NCBI GenBank assembly: GCA_943788615.1
Contig: CALSQY010000002.1
Span: 474,332-538,331 of the forward strand
DNA: 64,000 nucleotides
DNA from: UBA4465 sp002292365
GTDB lineage: Bacteria > Bacteroidota > Bacteroidia > Cytophagales > Cyclobacteriaceae
Reading direction: 5' to 3'
Positions 9,061 to 18,745 of this stretch are shown here, piece after piece (position 1 is the first letter of the stretch; every line of letters begins with the position of its first letter). The notes beneath the pieces were generated by a model. The model saw only the letters and a list, made by a program, of their open reading frames with translations. It did not search any database and was not told the DNA's origin. A program made the position numbers and the translations under genes.

Positions 9061-10269
9061 ATGAACAAAAAAAATAGATTATTCTACGGTAGCTGTTTTG
9101 CCCTAATCACAACAGCGCTTTCCTTTAGTATTCGAGCAGGAATCCTTTCCCAGTTGGGACAAGCATTAAACTTAACGGCGGAAGAGTTAGGGTATATCAA
9201 TTCAATGTGGTTTCTAGGATTTCCTATATCCATGGTCATCGGAGGCTTAATATACCATAAGGTGGGTGGTGCCAGGATTATGCAATTCGCAGTTTTTGCG
9301 CATGGATTGGGTATATTACTGACCATTTATTCTGGAAGTTATATGGGTTTGCTTATTTCTACCCTCTTGATAGGCTTGGGTAATGGATGTACTGAGGCCG
9401 CTTGTAACCCCATGATTGCAGATGTTTATGAAGGTAATTTGATGAGTAAAATGATGAATCGTTTTCATATGTGGTTTCCGGGGGGTATTGTGATAGGGAG
9501 TCTTTTATCACAATTTATGACAGGAATGGAACTGAGTTGGGAAATACAGATATGGGCAATAATGATTCCTACCCTGATCTATGCTTATCTCTTCTTTGGT
9601 CAGTCCTGGCCTCAGGCAAAAGTCAAAGAAGCGGCAACGATATCTGGTAATTTTAGTGCCATACTCAGTCCTTTATTTATTTTTATGATGGTGTGTATGG
9701 CATTGACAGCGATCACAGAATTTGGCCCCCAACAATGGGTAGGTTTGATTTTAGCTAAAAGTGGAGCACAACCTATGATTATTTTAGCATTAGTTACAGG
9801 CTTGATGGCAGTGGCGCGATATTTTGGAGGGGAGATTGTCCATAGATTTGATCAGACAGGTGTGCTTTTAGGTTCTGCTGTTTTGGCGACTATTGGAGTA
9901 TATCTTTTCAGTACTCAAACTGGGGTCATGTCCTATGTGGCGGCGGTATTTTTTGCTTTGGGCGTAGCCTATTTTTGGCCTAATATGATCGGATTTATAG
10001 CGGATAAAATACCAAAAAGTGGTGCCCTTGGTATGTCTATCATAGGTGCAGTAGGTATGTTTTCTACTTCAATTTTTCAGCCTATTATAGGAAAATGGAT
10101 TGATTCGGATAAAACAGCTACGGCTGTGTTAGGATTTACAGGAGATGAATTAGAATTGGTGGCTGGTCAAGCTACCTTAGGAACCATGGTTGTGCTTCCT
10201 GCGACATTAATTGTGCTGTTTACCCTACTGTTCTTCTGGGTAAAGAAATTAAACCTTCAAGCAGGATAA
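9061..10269 (+). CDS. Major facilitator superfamily permease
   Basis: Twelve-helix inner-membrane permease of 402 residues, full length for the superfamily. The N-terminus MNKKNRLFYGSCFALITTAL has no signal peptide and goes directly into helix 1. The loop after helix 2 reads GLIYHKVGGARIM, the equivalent of the MFS signature between helices 2 and 3, and LLIGLGNGCTEAACNPMIAD resembles the polar helix 4-5 region of the FHS (fucose/galactose/hexose) branch. A central polar stretch (GQSWPQAKVKEAATISGN) separates the two six-helix halves. The substrate could be a sugar or another small molecule; nothing in the neighbourhood decides. It is divergent from the propeller/cytochrome gene with 137 bases between the starts, and convergent with the PLP enzyme gene. 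Confidence 0.88.
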   Translation: MNKKNRLFYGSCFALITTALSFSIRAGILSQLGQALNLTAEELGYINSMWFLGFPISMVIGGLIYHKVGGARIMQFAVFAHGLGILLTIYSGSYMGLLISTLLIGLGNGCTEAACNPMIADVYEGNLMSKMMNRFHMWFPGGIVIGSLLSQFMTGMELSWEIQIWAIMIPTLIYAYLFFGQSWPQAKVKEAATISGNFSAILSPLFIFMMVCMALTAITEFGPQQWVGLILAKSGAQPMIILALVTGLMAVARYFGGEIVHRFDQTGVLLGSAVLATIGVYLFSTQTGVMSYVAAVFFALGVAYFWPNMIGFIADKIPKSGALGMSIIGAVGMFSTSIFQPIIGKWIDSDKTATAVLGFTGDELELVAGQATLGTMVVLPATLIVLFTLLFFWVKKLNLQAG

Positions 10270-10288
10270 ACTTGATAAATGAGAATTA

Positions 10289-10306
10289 AATAAATGGGGA
10301 TTTATT
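10289..10306. terminator. Small hairpin between convergent genes
   Basis: A perfect 7-base inverted repeat (AATAAAT / ATTTATT) with a GGGG loop lies between the stop codons of the convergent MFS and PLP-enzyme genes; a T-run (cttttttag) follows about ten bases later on the plus strand. The stem is AT only, so as an intrinsic terminator it would be weak. Position is its main support. Confidence 0.25.
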
Positions 10307-10345
10307 GTAGTGGGCTTTTTTAGGGATTATTTATTTTAATTGAAG

Positions 10346-11488
10346 TTATATCAAGGCTTGTTTCCAGTCATTGATAAGATCATCTATATGCTCAATCCCT
10401 AAGGAAAGTCGAAGTAGATTTTCAGGAGTTTGACTTTTTACTCCTTCTACGGATTTCCGATGCTCTACCAGACTTTCGACTCCGCCCAAACTGGTAGCTT
10501 GTGTAAAAAGTTTGAGCCTATTGGCTATTGAAAGCGTTTGAACCTCATCTCCATTGATAAGTAAAGAAAGCATGCCTCCGAAACCTCCTTTCATTTGTTG
10601 CACTGCAATTTCATGATTGGGATGATTTTTTAAGCCGGGATAGAGTACCCGCTGAATCTTTGGATGTTCGACCAACCAATCTGCTAATTTTTGGGCATTC
10701 TCCGTTTGCTTAGTGACTCTAAGATGCAACGTTTGTATGCCTCTGGAAATAAGCCAACAGTCAAATGGGGATGGGATGGCACCCATTTGTACTTGAATAG
10801 ATTGGATGCGATGCGCTAGGGCTCCAGACTCTTTGAGAATGATACAGCCTCCCAAAACATCACTATGCCCCCCTAAATACTTAGTGGTTGAATGGACGAC
10901 GATGTCAGCGCCAAGGTCAAAGGGGTTTTGAAGGACGGGGGTGGGCCAAGTATTGTCGACCGCAATTAATATTTGATGGGCATGCGCCAATTTACTTAAG
11001 CTTTGAATATCTGTTATTTTGAGTAAGGGATTAGACGGGGATTCAACCCAAATGAGACGGGTGTTTTGGATTAAGGCATGTGAAACGGCCTCTATGTCTG
11101 ACATATCGACAAAGCTATAGTAGAGACCCCACCTTGAAAATACCTCCTTCATGAGGAGATTAATATTAAAATAAATATCATCGGGTAGTATGACGTGATC
11201 ACCCATTTTTAAACTTTGAAATACGGCACTGATGGCAGCCATACCCGATCCAAAAGCAAAACCAGCTGTACCGTTTTCAAGGGATGTAATGCTTTTCTCT
11301 AGGGCTCTTCTATTAGGATTATCATTTCTACTGTATTTGTACCCCTCTCGATATTGACCTTCTTTATTTCTTTCAAAAGTGGAAGATAAGTAAATAGGTT
11401 GACTTACAGCGTGTACTTCACTCTTGATATTTTGAGTACTTTTTAAGGCACGCGTTTCAAATTTTAACGGGTTATTTTTTTTGGGCAC
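10346..11488 (-). CDS. Cys/Met-metabolism PLP enzyme (cystathionine gamma-synthase/lyase family)
   Basis: Cytoplasmic fold-type I PLP enzyme of the transsulfuration family, acting on cystathionine, O-acyl-homoserine or methionine. Length (380) is typical. Visible signatures: YSRNDNPNRRALEKSITSLEN near the N-terminus (substrate/phosphate region), FGSGMAAISAV (PLP phosphate loop), AVDNTWPTP (Asp binding the pyridine nitrogen) and HSTTKYLGGHSDVLGG with the Schiff-base Lys203. The stretch TSLGGVESLVEHR near the C-terminus is the family's substrate-carboxylate site. Gamma-synthase and gamma/beta-lyase members cannot be separated reliably by eye; the sequence W-P-T-P after the Asp-Asn-Thr and the ending LRLSLGIEHIDDLINDW fit either. 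No met or cys genes are adjacent, so context does not help. Confidence 0.88.
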   Translation of the reverse strand: MPKKNNPLKFETRALKSTQNIKSEVHAVSQPIYLSSTFERNKEGQYREGYKYSRNDNPNRRALEKSITSLENGTAGFAFGSGMAAISAVFQSLKMGDHVILPDDIYFNINLLMKEVFSRWGLYYSFVDMSDIEAVSHALIQNTRLIWVESPSNPLLKITDIQSLSKLAHAHQILIAVDNTWPTPVLQNPFDLGADIVVHSTTKYLGGHSDVLGGCIILKESGALAHRIQSIQVQMGAIPSPFDCWLISRGIQTLHLRVTKQTENAQKLADWLVEHPKIQRVLYPGLKNHPNHEIAVQQMKGGFGGMLSLLINGDEVQTLSIANRLKLFTQATSLGGVESLVEHRKSVEGVKSQTPENLLRLSLGIEHIDDLINDWKQALI

Positions 11489-11620
11489 GTTATTCTTTAA
11501 GTCATTGTAGTAAAAAGAGAATGATTCTCTATCCTGTAAATCAATTATCTGCTACCAACATTTGTCGGAGGGGCTCTGAAGCTTGATAAAGTTAATTATT
11601 TTTGATGATTTTACAAAGAA

Positions 11621-12202
11621 TTAAAGTGCGGAGAGCACACCTCGAATGTTCCAATTAATGCTTATTTGGTTATTGGTACGCAATCTAAAGTTGCTCCAAT
11701 TATCCTCCATGCCACTGTACTCCCAATCTCCATTTACGAAGGCCGGTCCAGCATCACAACCAATGACCCTTTGTGTTTCATCTAGGGTATACCTCAGGCT
11801 GATCCAAAGATCAGAATCATCTATCATTAAACCTTCAGTTAAATCATATGTATTCCAACTGTTTAAACGGCTACCCGTGATCAGCGCTTCGTAAAAAAGG
11901 CTTTGAGGTTCATTACTTGATCGCTCATTTTTATAAATTCTTAAGGTCAAATCATTAGGAACATGAGAGATGTAAAACTGAACAGATTCGAGGTTACGAC
12001 CACGATAAGTCAACAAGTCCCTTCTTTCAAAACGAATACTGGACTCATGCAGGCCTTCAGGAATTTGAGGAGCTGAGATATTGACCCCATCATAGTGGAT
12101 GAGCGCTTCGCCCTCTAAGGTAACTTCAACCGTTTCTTCATCACAGGACAAAGTAAAAAAAGCAGCAATGACAAGAATGATATTGATTCTAATCTTAAAC
12201 AT
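11621..12202 (-). CDS. Small lipoprotein of unknown function
   Basis: Not recognised. I chose the Met at base 12202 (MFKIRINIILVIAAFFTLSC) rather than the one eight codons upstream (12226) because it gives a normal lipoprotein signal: two charges, a hydrophobic stretch and the lipobox T-L-S-C, then D-E-E. The mature part, about 175 residues, is predicted mostly beta: alternating hydrophobic residues, e.g. ESVQFYISHVPNDLTLRIYK and DSDLWISLRYTLDE, and a late WNIRGVL strand. It looks like a jelly-roll or carbohydrate-binding-like sandwich, but no catalytic motif is visible. It follows the MscS gene by 40 bases on the same strand and may share its transcript. Asp after the Cys would, by the E. 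coli rule, favour inner-membrane retention, but that rule does not hold well in Bacteroidota. Confidence 0.7.
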   Translation of the reverse strand: MFKIRINIILVIAAFFTLSCDEETVEVTLEGEALIHYDGVNISAPQIPEGLHESSIRFERRDLLTYRGRNLESVQFYISHVPNDLTLRIYKNERSSNEPQSLFYEALITGSRLNSWNTYDLTEGLMIDDSDLWISLRYTLDETQRVIGCDAGPAFVNGDWEYSGMEDNWSNFRLRTNNQISINWNIRGVLSAL

Positions 12203-12241
12203 TAATGATGTGTTTTCAATAATCATGCCTAGTGACTATTA

Positions 12242-13855
12242 TTAGTCATTGTTTTTTTTGAGAGCCAGGAATTGAGTGAGTTTTTCTTTGGCTTGAAGAT
12301 CATTTGGATATCTTGCATCAGAGGATGACGCGGTGGGGAGTTCGGGTATATGCAAAGTTTGTGTTGGAAACGCAAAATTGACTTTTAAAGCATTTCCTAA
12401 CTTTAAAATTTCCAATAAAATCTCATGCCTTGCTTTCAATTCGCTCGACCAGTCGGGGACTTCGAAAAATATGTAAAACATAATATTGAGTGAATGCGCT
12501 CCCATATCATTGAAAAAAATATTGTTGTGGTCAGGATTTGTATCTGGGTGTTTATTGACGATTTCTTTTAGCCCTTCTATGAAAACTTCGATCAATGCAG
12601 GGGGCGTATTATAATTGATACTTAATGTGGTATAAAACCTTCGATAGACTCTCAAGCCGTGATTATTAATGGTGGCATCTGCCAATTTTCCATTGGGTAC
12701 AGTTACTAACGAATTTGAAAAGGTTCGAATTCTTGTAGACCTAAGTCCCACTTCTTCAACGGTCCCATCAACTCCATCGGTCGTAATCCAATGGCCAATT
12801 TGAAAAGGCTTGTCAATAAAGATCATCACAGATCCAAAGAAGTTCTTGATGGTATCTTGTGCGGCCAAGGCAAATGCCAAACCACCTATCGATAAACCTG
12901 TCAACAACGGCAAAATAGAGATATTTAAGCTTGAAAGAATGGCCAATGTTCCAAAAGTCAACACAAAAACGCGCAATGATTTTCTTATGATGGGAACCAG
13001 CTGATCATCCATCGTATTTTTTGTCTGAGCCGCCTTCATTTCTAGGTAGAGTCCAATGAATTTGATTAACCTAAAGGCGGTAATGGTAAAGAGTAAGGGA
13101 ATGGCTGCCCTTATCGAAGTGGCTAAATAAAAGGAGAATGAAGCAGGTAGTTGAAGTATGGGAAAAACAAAGGACAGCAGTAAGATTATGATAAGAAAGC
13201 TCAAGGGCTTAATCAGAGAAGTCATTTCTTCTGCTGAAATTTTTTTAACCTTTAATTTTTTTATAATTTGATGAGCGGTTTTCTCAATAAATGCACTTAA
13301 CAATTTATGAATAACGAAGGCCAAGAAGATGAAAAAAAGGCTCGCTAAATATTGATTTACGGTCAATCCAAAATATTGATTGGCATGAGAAGAATCCATT
13401 ATTTCAAGAAGGGTATCTCCGCCAAAGGCAAAAAGGTTCTCATGCAGTTGTAGCACATTTGCGACACTTTCTTTTGGAAAAATCCAAAGATCATTGATTT
13501 TCTTTAGGTACAATAAAGGATAATTTTCATTCAGTTTATAAATATGAAGTTGGGTGGTACTGTCTATGTAATTGGGATCTTTTGAAATTTCCTCCAATTT
13601 TATGGAGATACCTTCACCTTTGATCAGTTGAATCAATTTTTTGGGAAAATTTGTCGAATCATTACTTGCTAATTCGGCACATTTTTTGATTAGTGAGGGA
13701 TTAAAATGAGCTGATTGAGAATAAAAATTAAAAGATTTAATGGTTTGATAGGGTGTGCTCAAATCAAACATTACAGTGTCCTCTGTAAAGGACTGTGATT
13801 GTCCAATCCCAATGATTATAAATTCAACAAACAAAATAAGAAATATTTTTTTCAT
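12242..13855 (-). CDS. MscS-family mechanosensitive ion channel with N-terminal extracytoplasmic domain
   Basis: Inner-membrane channel that opens under membrane tension and releases solutes after hypo-osmotic shock. The protein (537 residues) starts with a signal-like segment (MKKIFLILFVEFIIIGIGQS) and about 140 residues of extracytoplasmic sequence, then several helices from about residue 170. The pore helix and hinge are recognisable in PLLTGLSIGGLAFALAAQD, followed by the hallmark beta domain (GSVMIFIDKPFQIGHWITTD, GTVEEVGLRSTRIRTFSNSL, VTVPNG) and a C-terminal alpha/beta cytoplasmic domain ending with a Lys-rich tail. This is larger than E. coli MscS (286) and resembles mid-size MscS-like proteins with an added N-terminal domain. 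It is divergent from the M3 peptidase gene and followed by the small lipoprotein gene. Confidence 0.92.
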   Translation of the reverse strand: MKKIFLILFVEFIIIGIGQSQSFTEDTVMFDLSTPYQTIKSFNFYSQSAHFNPSLIKKCAELASNDSTNFPKKLIQLIKGEGISIKLEEISKDPNYIDSTTQLHIYKLNENYPLLYLKKINDLWIFPKESVANVLQLHENLFAFGGDTLLEIMDSSHANQYFGLTVNQYLASLFFIFLAFVIHKLLSAFIEKTAHQIIKKLKVKKISAEEMTSLIKPLSFLIIILLLSFVFPILQLPASFSFYLATSIRAAIPLLFTITAFRLIKFIGLYLEMKAAQTKNTMDDQLVPIIRKSLRVFVLTFGTLAILSSLNISILPLLTGLSIGGLAFALAAQDTIKNFFGSVMIFIDKPFQIGHWITTDGVDGTVEEVGLRSTRIRTFSNSLVTVPNGKLADATINNHGLRVYRRFYTTLSINYNTPPALIEVFIEGLKEIVNKHPDTNPDHNNIFFNDMGAHSLNIMFYIFFEVPDWSSELKARHEILLEILKLGNALKVNFAFPTQTLHIPELPTASSSDARYPNDLQAKEKLTQFLALKKNND

Positions 13856-13896
13856 CTAATTTATGATTTAAGAGAGTACCTGTGCTGTTACCTTTT

Positions 13897-13904
13897 TAAA
13901 TTTG
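13897..13904 (+). promoter_or_regulatory. Candidate -7 element for the M3 peptidase gene
   Basis: TAAATTTG fits TAnnTTTG and lies 20 bases before the ATG at 13924, which would leave a very short leader. No exact TTG was seen 19-20 bases upstream. The spacer is only 68 bases and must also serve the divergent MscS gene. Confidence 0.4.
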
Positions 13905-13923
13905 CCGTACAAACTTAGCAAAA

Positions 13924-15978
13924 ATGACTCAGTCAAATCCTTTTTTTAGCCCCTTTGAAACTCCTTTTCAAATGGCACCTTTTAATTTAATAAAAAATAG
14001 CCATTATTTACCCGCCATTAAGCAAGGTATCCTTAATGCGAGAATAGAAATTACAGAAATTACTGAGCATCCTGATCCACCTACGTTTGAAAACACAATT
14101 GAGGCCCTTGAGGGTTCAGGAGTGCTTTTAGATCAGGTTTCCACTGTACTGTTTAATTTAAATTCTGCGGAAACTTCCGATGAATTACAAAAGATTACTC
14201 AGGAGGTGTCGCCTTTGCTTACTTCTTTTGACAACGAGGTGAAACTGAATAAAAAACTATTTGAACGGGTAAAATTTGTTTACTCTTTAAATGAATCCCG
14301 TTCAGGAGAGGAGCTTATGCTTTTGGAAAAAACATATAAATCCTTTGTGAGAAATGGAGCAGGACTTGATCGAAAGAGAAAAAATAGATATAAAGAGATT
14401 ACGGTAGCGCTGTCAAGTTTGGCGCTTAAATTTGGTGAGAATGTGTTGGCGGAAACCAATAATTATGAATTGGTTCTCAACAATGAAGAAGACCTTTCGG
14501 GTTTGCCTCAAGATTTGATAGATCGGGCGAAAGGGCTGGCCATTGAAACACAGCGTCCAGATAATTGGATATTTACTTTACAAGCGCCCTCGTTCATTCC
14601 TTTTATGGAAAATGCAGACCATCGAGGGTTACGTAAGCAATTGTTTATTGCCTATATGCAAAAGGCATTTAAAGGAGGTGCCTATGATAATAGGGATTTG
14701 GTTTTGAATATTGTAAAGCTTAGAGCTGAGATGGCGGAACTTTTAGGCTATCAAAGTTATTCTAGTTATGTGCTCGAAGAGCGAATGGCAGAAAACTCTA
14801 CAAGGGTACAGGACTTTCTAGATGATTTATTGTTAAAATCAAAAGAGAAGGCGATTCAAGAATTTGATGAAGTAAAGAATTTCATGGGCACTCTTGGTGT
14901 TGATCATGCTCTCGAGCGTTGGGATTGGGCTTATTATGCGGAGAAGTTAAGGAAAAATAAATTCAATTTTGATGATGAGTTACTCAAGCCTTATTTTAAG
15001 CTTGAAAAGGTGATTGATGGAGTTTTTAAAACGGCTGAGAAATTATTTGGATTGACTTTTAAGCTCAATGCTCAAATTCCTGTTTATCATGAAGAGGTCA
15101 AGGCTTACGAAGTTTGGGAAGATCAAGAATTAAAGGCTATTTTTCTGGCAGATTATTTTCCAAGGTTAGGAAAACGTCCAGGTGCATGGATGACTTCTTA
15201 CCGAGGTCAGAAAAAAGTAAATGGCCAACGAACAATTCCACAGGTCAGTATTGTTTGTAATTTCACACCTTCTGCCGATAACCGTCCTTCCCTTTTAAAA
15301 TTTGACGAGGTTAAAACTTTATTTCATGAGTTTGGGCATGCCTTACATGGAATGCTCGCGAATACTACGTACGAGAGTTTATCTGGAACTAGTGTGCCAT
15401 GGGATTTTGTGGAATTACCTTCTCAAATAATGGAAAATTGGTGTTATGAATCAGAATGTTTGCGTCTATTTGCCCATCATTATGAAACTGGGGAGGTTAT
15501 TCCCTCAGAGTATATTGATCGGATTAAGTCTGCCACCACTTTTCATGAGGCATACGCAACGATGAGACAGTTGAGCTTTGCGATTTTAGACTTATCACTT
15601 CATAATCAAAACTATGCAGCTGCTCAGAATATGGATTCTATTGAGGATTTGGAAAAAGGTATTTTAGAACCAACCAATCTTTTCCCTGATATTCCAAATA
15701 CCAACATGAGCGTTCAATTTGCTCATATTTTTGCTGGGGGATATGCTTCAGGCTATTACAGTTATAAATGGGCAGAGGTACTGGATGCTGATGCTTTCGA
15801 GTGCTTTAAAGAAGAAGGTATTTTCGACTTTAAGACAGCTGAAGCTTTTAAAAATTGTATTTTGAGTCAAGGGGGAACCCAACGACCGATGGAGCTGTAT
15901 AAGAAATTTAGGGGAGCTGAGCCTACTGTAGACGCATTGTTGAGGCGAGCTGGCTTGCTGGTTTCACCTTCAAAATGA
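13924..15978 (+). CDS. M3 family oligopeptidase (peptidyl-dipeptidase Dcp/oligopeptidase A type)
   Basis: Zinc endopeptidase or dipeptidyl carboxypeptidase that degrades short peptides. There is no signal peptide (starts MTQSNPFFSPFETPFQMAPF), so it acts in the cytoplasm. The catalytic motif HEFGHALH begins at His468, and the third zinc ligand is in the following helix (WDFVELPSQIMENW). The late signature FAHIFAGGYASGYYSYKWAEVLDADAF is split here as FAHIFAGGYASGYYSYKW and VLDADAFECF; its Gly- and Tyr-rich loop binds substrate in Dcp and OpdA. Length 684 fits the 670-700 residue bacterial members. It is a single gene between divergent MscS and the convergent large unknown gene. Deciding between Dcp and OpdA activity needs comparison with characterised members. 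Confidence 0.93.
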   Translation: MTQSNPFFSPFETPFQMAPFNLIKNSHYLPAIKQGILNARIEITEITEHPDPPTFENTIEALEGSGVLLDQVSTVLFNLNSAETSDELQKITQEVSPLLTSFDNEVKLNKKLFERVKFVYSLNESRSGEELMLLEKTYKSFVRNGAGLDRKRKNRYKEITVALSSLALKFGENVLAETNNYELVLNNEEDLSGLPQDLIDRAKGLAIETQRPDNWIFTLQAPSFIPFMENADHRGLRKQLFIAYMQKAFKGGAYDNRDLVLNIVKLRAEMAELLGYQSYSSYVLEERMAENSTRVQDFLDDLLLKSKEKAIQEFDEVKNFMGTLGVDHALERWDWAYYAEKLRKNKFNFDDELLKPYFKLEKVIDGVFKTAEKLFGLTFKLNAQIPVYHEEVKAYEVWEDQELKAIFLADYFPRLGKRPGAWMTSYRGQKKVNGQRTIPQVSIVCNFTPSADNRPSLLKFDEVKTLFHEFGHALHGMLANTTYESLSGTSVPWDFVELPSQIMENWCYESECLRLFAHHYETGEVIPSEYIDRIKSATTFHEAYATMRQLSFAILDLSLHNQNYAAAQNMDSIEDLEKGILEPTNLFPDIPNTNMSVQFAHIFAGGYASGYYSYKWAEVLDADAFECFKEEGIFDFKTAEAFKNCILSQGGTQRPMELYKKFRGAEPTVDALLRRAGLLVSPSK

Positions 15979-16060
15979 AGTTTATATCATTGACTGCTAG
16001 GGTACTATTCTAGTTGGTAATGGTCCAGCTTGACGGGGTTTTCATGCTCTATGATATTCG

Positions 16061-18745
16061 TTAGGGCTTGGTATATGCCTGGAGTGTTTTTCCATTGATG
16101 AGATAGATTTCTTTTGGGGTAGATTTACCTAGGTTATACATTTCGATGGGATTTGAGTTTTCGAGAGGGGAGAGGGAGAGTAAATTTCCCTTTAGATCAA
16201 AGAGGCGCATATATCGATCTTCGATATGATTAAAAACGATATAATCACCCTGATTATGACTATTGAAAAGTTGAATCAGTATTTTTTTATCAAGAGGGTG
16301 ATTTTTCTCGAAATAAATTTCGTCTTGATCATTGACTAAAGTGATCTTAGTGTTAGTCGTTTTAGCGATCACATATTTTTTATTTTTTGAGTCTTTAATA
16401 AGAGTAAATTGGGTGTCAGTTGCTGGCTTATATAATTGTTTTTTGTGGAGGATTTCGCCCTTAAGATTCATCTGAAATAGGGTACCATTTTCAGTGAGCA
16501 GGGTCCAAAGAGATGATTTGAAATTACTCCCAATGCGTAGGTGGTAATCACTTTCTGTATTGAGATCTAATTTAAGGGGGAATCCCTTATAAACTTTAGC
16601 CCGTCTGCTGAGCAAAAAGATTTTACCATTGGCTAGTACAACCGTAAACACATCGGTACCACCGATCCTAAAATGACGCATGGATCCAATAATATCCTTT
16701 TCAAAATGATAAGGATTCCAGCCTTCTAGAGGACTTCCAGACTTATCCGTGAGGAAAGCATCGCCCTGATGTGTGGTAATTGAAAACCGATAGTTTCTTT
16801 TTTGATCATAATCTATGATTTCTAAACTTTTGAGATGGGGTGCTAAGTATTTCGGAAAGTCCGCTACATTTTTACCTTTTCTATCTATTACATAGAGAGA
16901 ATCATTGGTTATGAAGGCATATTGTAGCTTTTCGTTTTTATAAAAGTCTATTTGATGTATCTGACCTACTATGGGTAGGAAAAGAGGGCGTTGCCAGCCT
17001 ATTTTAAAATCTGAATCAACAAGATAAATTACTTTTTCATTGTCTTGAACAATTATTTCATTATTTCCATTTCTATGGTCAGTGACCAAATAAGGCTTTG
17101 AAATTAAGTGATGATCAAATTCAACTGTATTTGTTTTTATTAACGGACTGTTTCTTTCTGAAGATGGGCTGTTCTTTTCAATGAAAATACTGGTAAAATA
17201 TTTATCATCAATACTTGAAAATTGGATGGCAAGATGCCTAAAACTTTTGAAAATCATTTCAGACATCATAAAATCATTTTGCCATTTTGGCTGCATTGCG
17301 AGATATAAATGGTCCCAAGATTCTGATCCGTTGACAATAATAGTATGGGGAGAAGCCTTGTTGATTTTTTTAAGAAACTTTTTCTCACTTAATGTTTTGC
17401 CCCAAGTGTTTTCATTTAAAATATCGTATAAAAATTCTTTTAACACGGGAAGATTTGGACTCATCAACACATAGTTTTCAATTGAACTATAATAGCCTTC
17501 AGGGAGATCTTTTGCGATATCGCCAAATATTAAAGGAGCCAGGTTTTTTAAAGGAAGTTGACGAATGATATAATGATTGTACTGCTCAACAAAAAAGTGA
17601 TCTGAGCCTTGATTAGGTATTTGTTTGGCTATCGCATCTAAATAGTGAATGAGACCCTCACTATTTTTACATTCGATGATAAGGATAGGAACTTTCTTTC
17701 CATTTCTGAGTTGAATGGCACGACTTATTTCTTGATCCAAAAATTTCAGCGCATCCCGAGGAATTACAGATAGGTCAGAATCGGAAGTTTTTTGATCATG
17801 TAGATCCGCATTTTTTTGTTGATCTCGCCACAAATAAGGATCTTGAAAACTAAAATGGTGAAGGATCGAAGTACCATTGCTGATAACATCTGACATATCT
17901 AATGGCGCACCGGTGATGCCTTTGATCATCTGCAAGGTTTTACTGCTATCGGCAAACGAAAAGCCACTTAAACTAATGTGGTCGTCTTCAATATTAAGGT
18001 CTAAAAAAGCAGAGGTTAAAAACTTTTTATCGAGATCGTTTGCGGCAAAGGCCTGAGAACCCTTAAAGAAACTCTTGTAATTAAGGTAGACATTCCCTTC
18101 ATCTTGTTTGATTTTTGTTATTTGGTGATGTTCAGCAAAGACCTCTCTAAAGGACTTATAATTTTCATCTTCGAAGGTTCTTATGGCATCCTCAACAAGA
18201 TAGGGAGTAAAGCTGGCAATGAAATAATTATTATAAATTAGATAAGTTAATTGACCAGCTGTAAAAGATAAGGAAACCTCATTCAATTCTAAACCTAAAT
18301 ATGTTCGAGGTTGCTTCTCTAATGCCTTAGAAACAAGAGGAGTGATCAATTTTGACACGACATCAGTAGTGTTCAAGTCATTCATTGCGACTAAGTAAAG
18401 AAAGTCAAATTCATTTTTGCCGGTATTGTGAAGACTAATGATCCCAGAAGTTTTATCAAGAAAAGAGTAAAACGAGTTTAACCCTGTCAATCGCTCTATT
18501 TTTGCGATGTGATCAGGAAGCTTGCCTAGGCTAGGGATACGGATAAGTGATTGGAATGATTCAAGGTCTTGTAATCTGAGAAGTGTACCACCTAGATCAT
18601 TACTTTCGTAGACAAGCCCTGGATTTTCTGGAACAAAGTCCCATAATTCGGCAGAACTTTCTTGATTCCAAATGGGCTCTATAAAGTAGCCTAAAATGAA
18701 TAAAAATAAGGCTCCAAATAAGATAATCAAGTTTTTCATAGCCAC
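16061..18745 (-). CDS. Large membrane-anchored protein of unknown function, C-terminal beta-propeller-like
   Basis: Not assigned to a function. Two close starts are possible (Met1 or Met3, base 18739). A single hydrophobic segment (NLIILFGALFLFILGYFIEP) anchors the N-terminus, and almost all of the 894 residues should lie in the periplasm. Residues about 35-330 alternate helices and strands (ELWDFVPENPGLVYESNDLG; the start recalls DUF3352-type proteins). The C-terminal 350 residues contain repeated beta-sheet units such as KPYLVTDHRNGNNEIIVQD, LQYAFITNDSLYVIDRKG and NYRFSITTHQGDAFLTDKSG, with spacing like a PQQ/WD-type propeller. No Cys-rich motif, catalytic motif or sorting domain is visible. 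The gene lies 102 bases downstream of sdhB on the same strand, but no link with succinate dehydrogenase is implied by sequence. It is intact and its codon use looks like its neighbours'. Confidence 0.75.
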   Translation of the reverse strand: MAMKNLIILFGALFLFILGYFIEPIWNQESSAELWDFVPENPGLVYESNDLGGTLLRLQDLESFQSLIRIPSLGKLPDHIAKIERLTGLNSFYSFLDKTSGIISLHNTGKNEFDFLYLVAMNDLNTTDVVSKLITPLVSKALEKQPRTYLGLELNEVSLSFTAGQLTYLIYNNYFIASFTPYLVEDAIRTFEDENYKSFREVFAEHHQITKIKQDEGNVYLNYKSFFKGSQAFAANDLDKKFLTSAFLDLNIEDDHISLSGFSFADSSKTLQMIKGITGAPLDMSDVISNGTSILHHFSFQDPYLWRDQQKNADLHDQKTSDSDLSVIPRDALKFLDQEISRAIQLRNGKKVPILIIECKNSEGLIHYLDAIAKQIPNQGSDHFFVEQYNHYIIRQLPLKNLAPLIFGDIAKDLPEGYYSSIENYVLMSPNLPVLKEFLYDILNENTWGKTLSEKKFLKKINKASPHTIIVNGSESWDHLYLAMQPKWQNDFMMSEMIFKSFRHLAIQFSSIDDKYFTSIFIEKNSPSSERNSPLIKTNTVEFDHHLISKPYLVTDHRNGNNEIIVQDNEKVIYLVDSDFKIGWQRPLFLPIVGQIHQIDFYKNEKLQYAFITNDSLYVIDRKGKNVADFPKYLAPHLKSLEIIDYDQKRNYRFSITTHQGDAFLTDKSGSPLEGWNPYHFEKDIIGSMRHFRIGGTDVFTVVLANGKIFLLSRRAKVYKGFPLKLDLNTESDYHLRIGSNFKSSLWTLLTENGTLFQMNLKGEILHKKQLYKPATDTQFTLIKDSKNKKYVIAKTTNTKITLVNDQDEIYFEKNHPLDKKILIQLFNSHNQGDYIVFNHIEDRYMRLFDLKGNLLSLSPLENSNPIEMYNLGKSTPKEIYLINGKTLQAYTKP

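Noticed and set aside
11500..11620. Gap between the PLP gene and the lipoprotein gene as a gene
   Set aside because: Only 132 bases, no reading frame of note and no structure seen.
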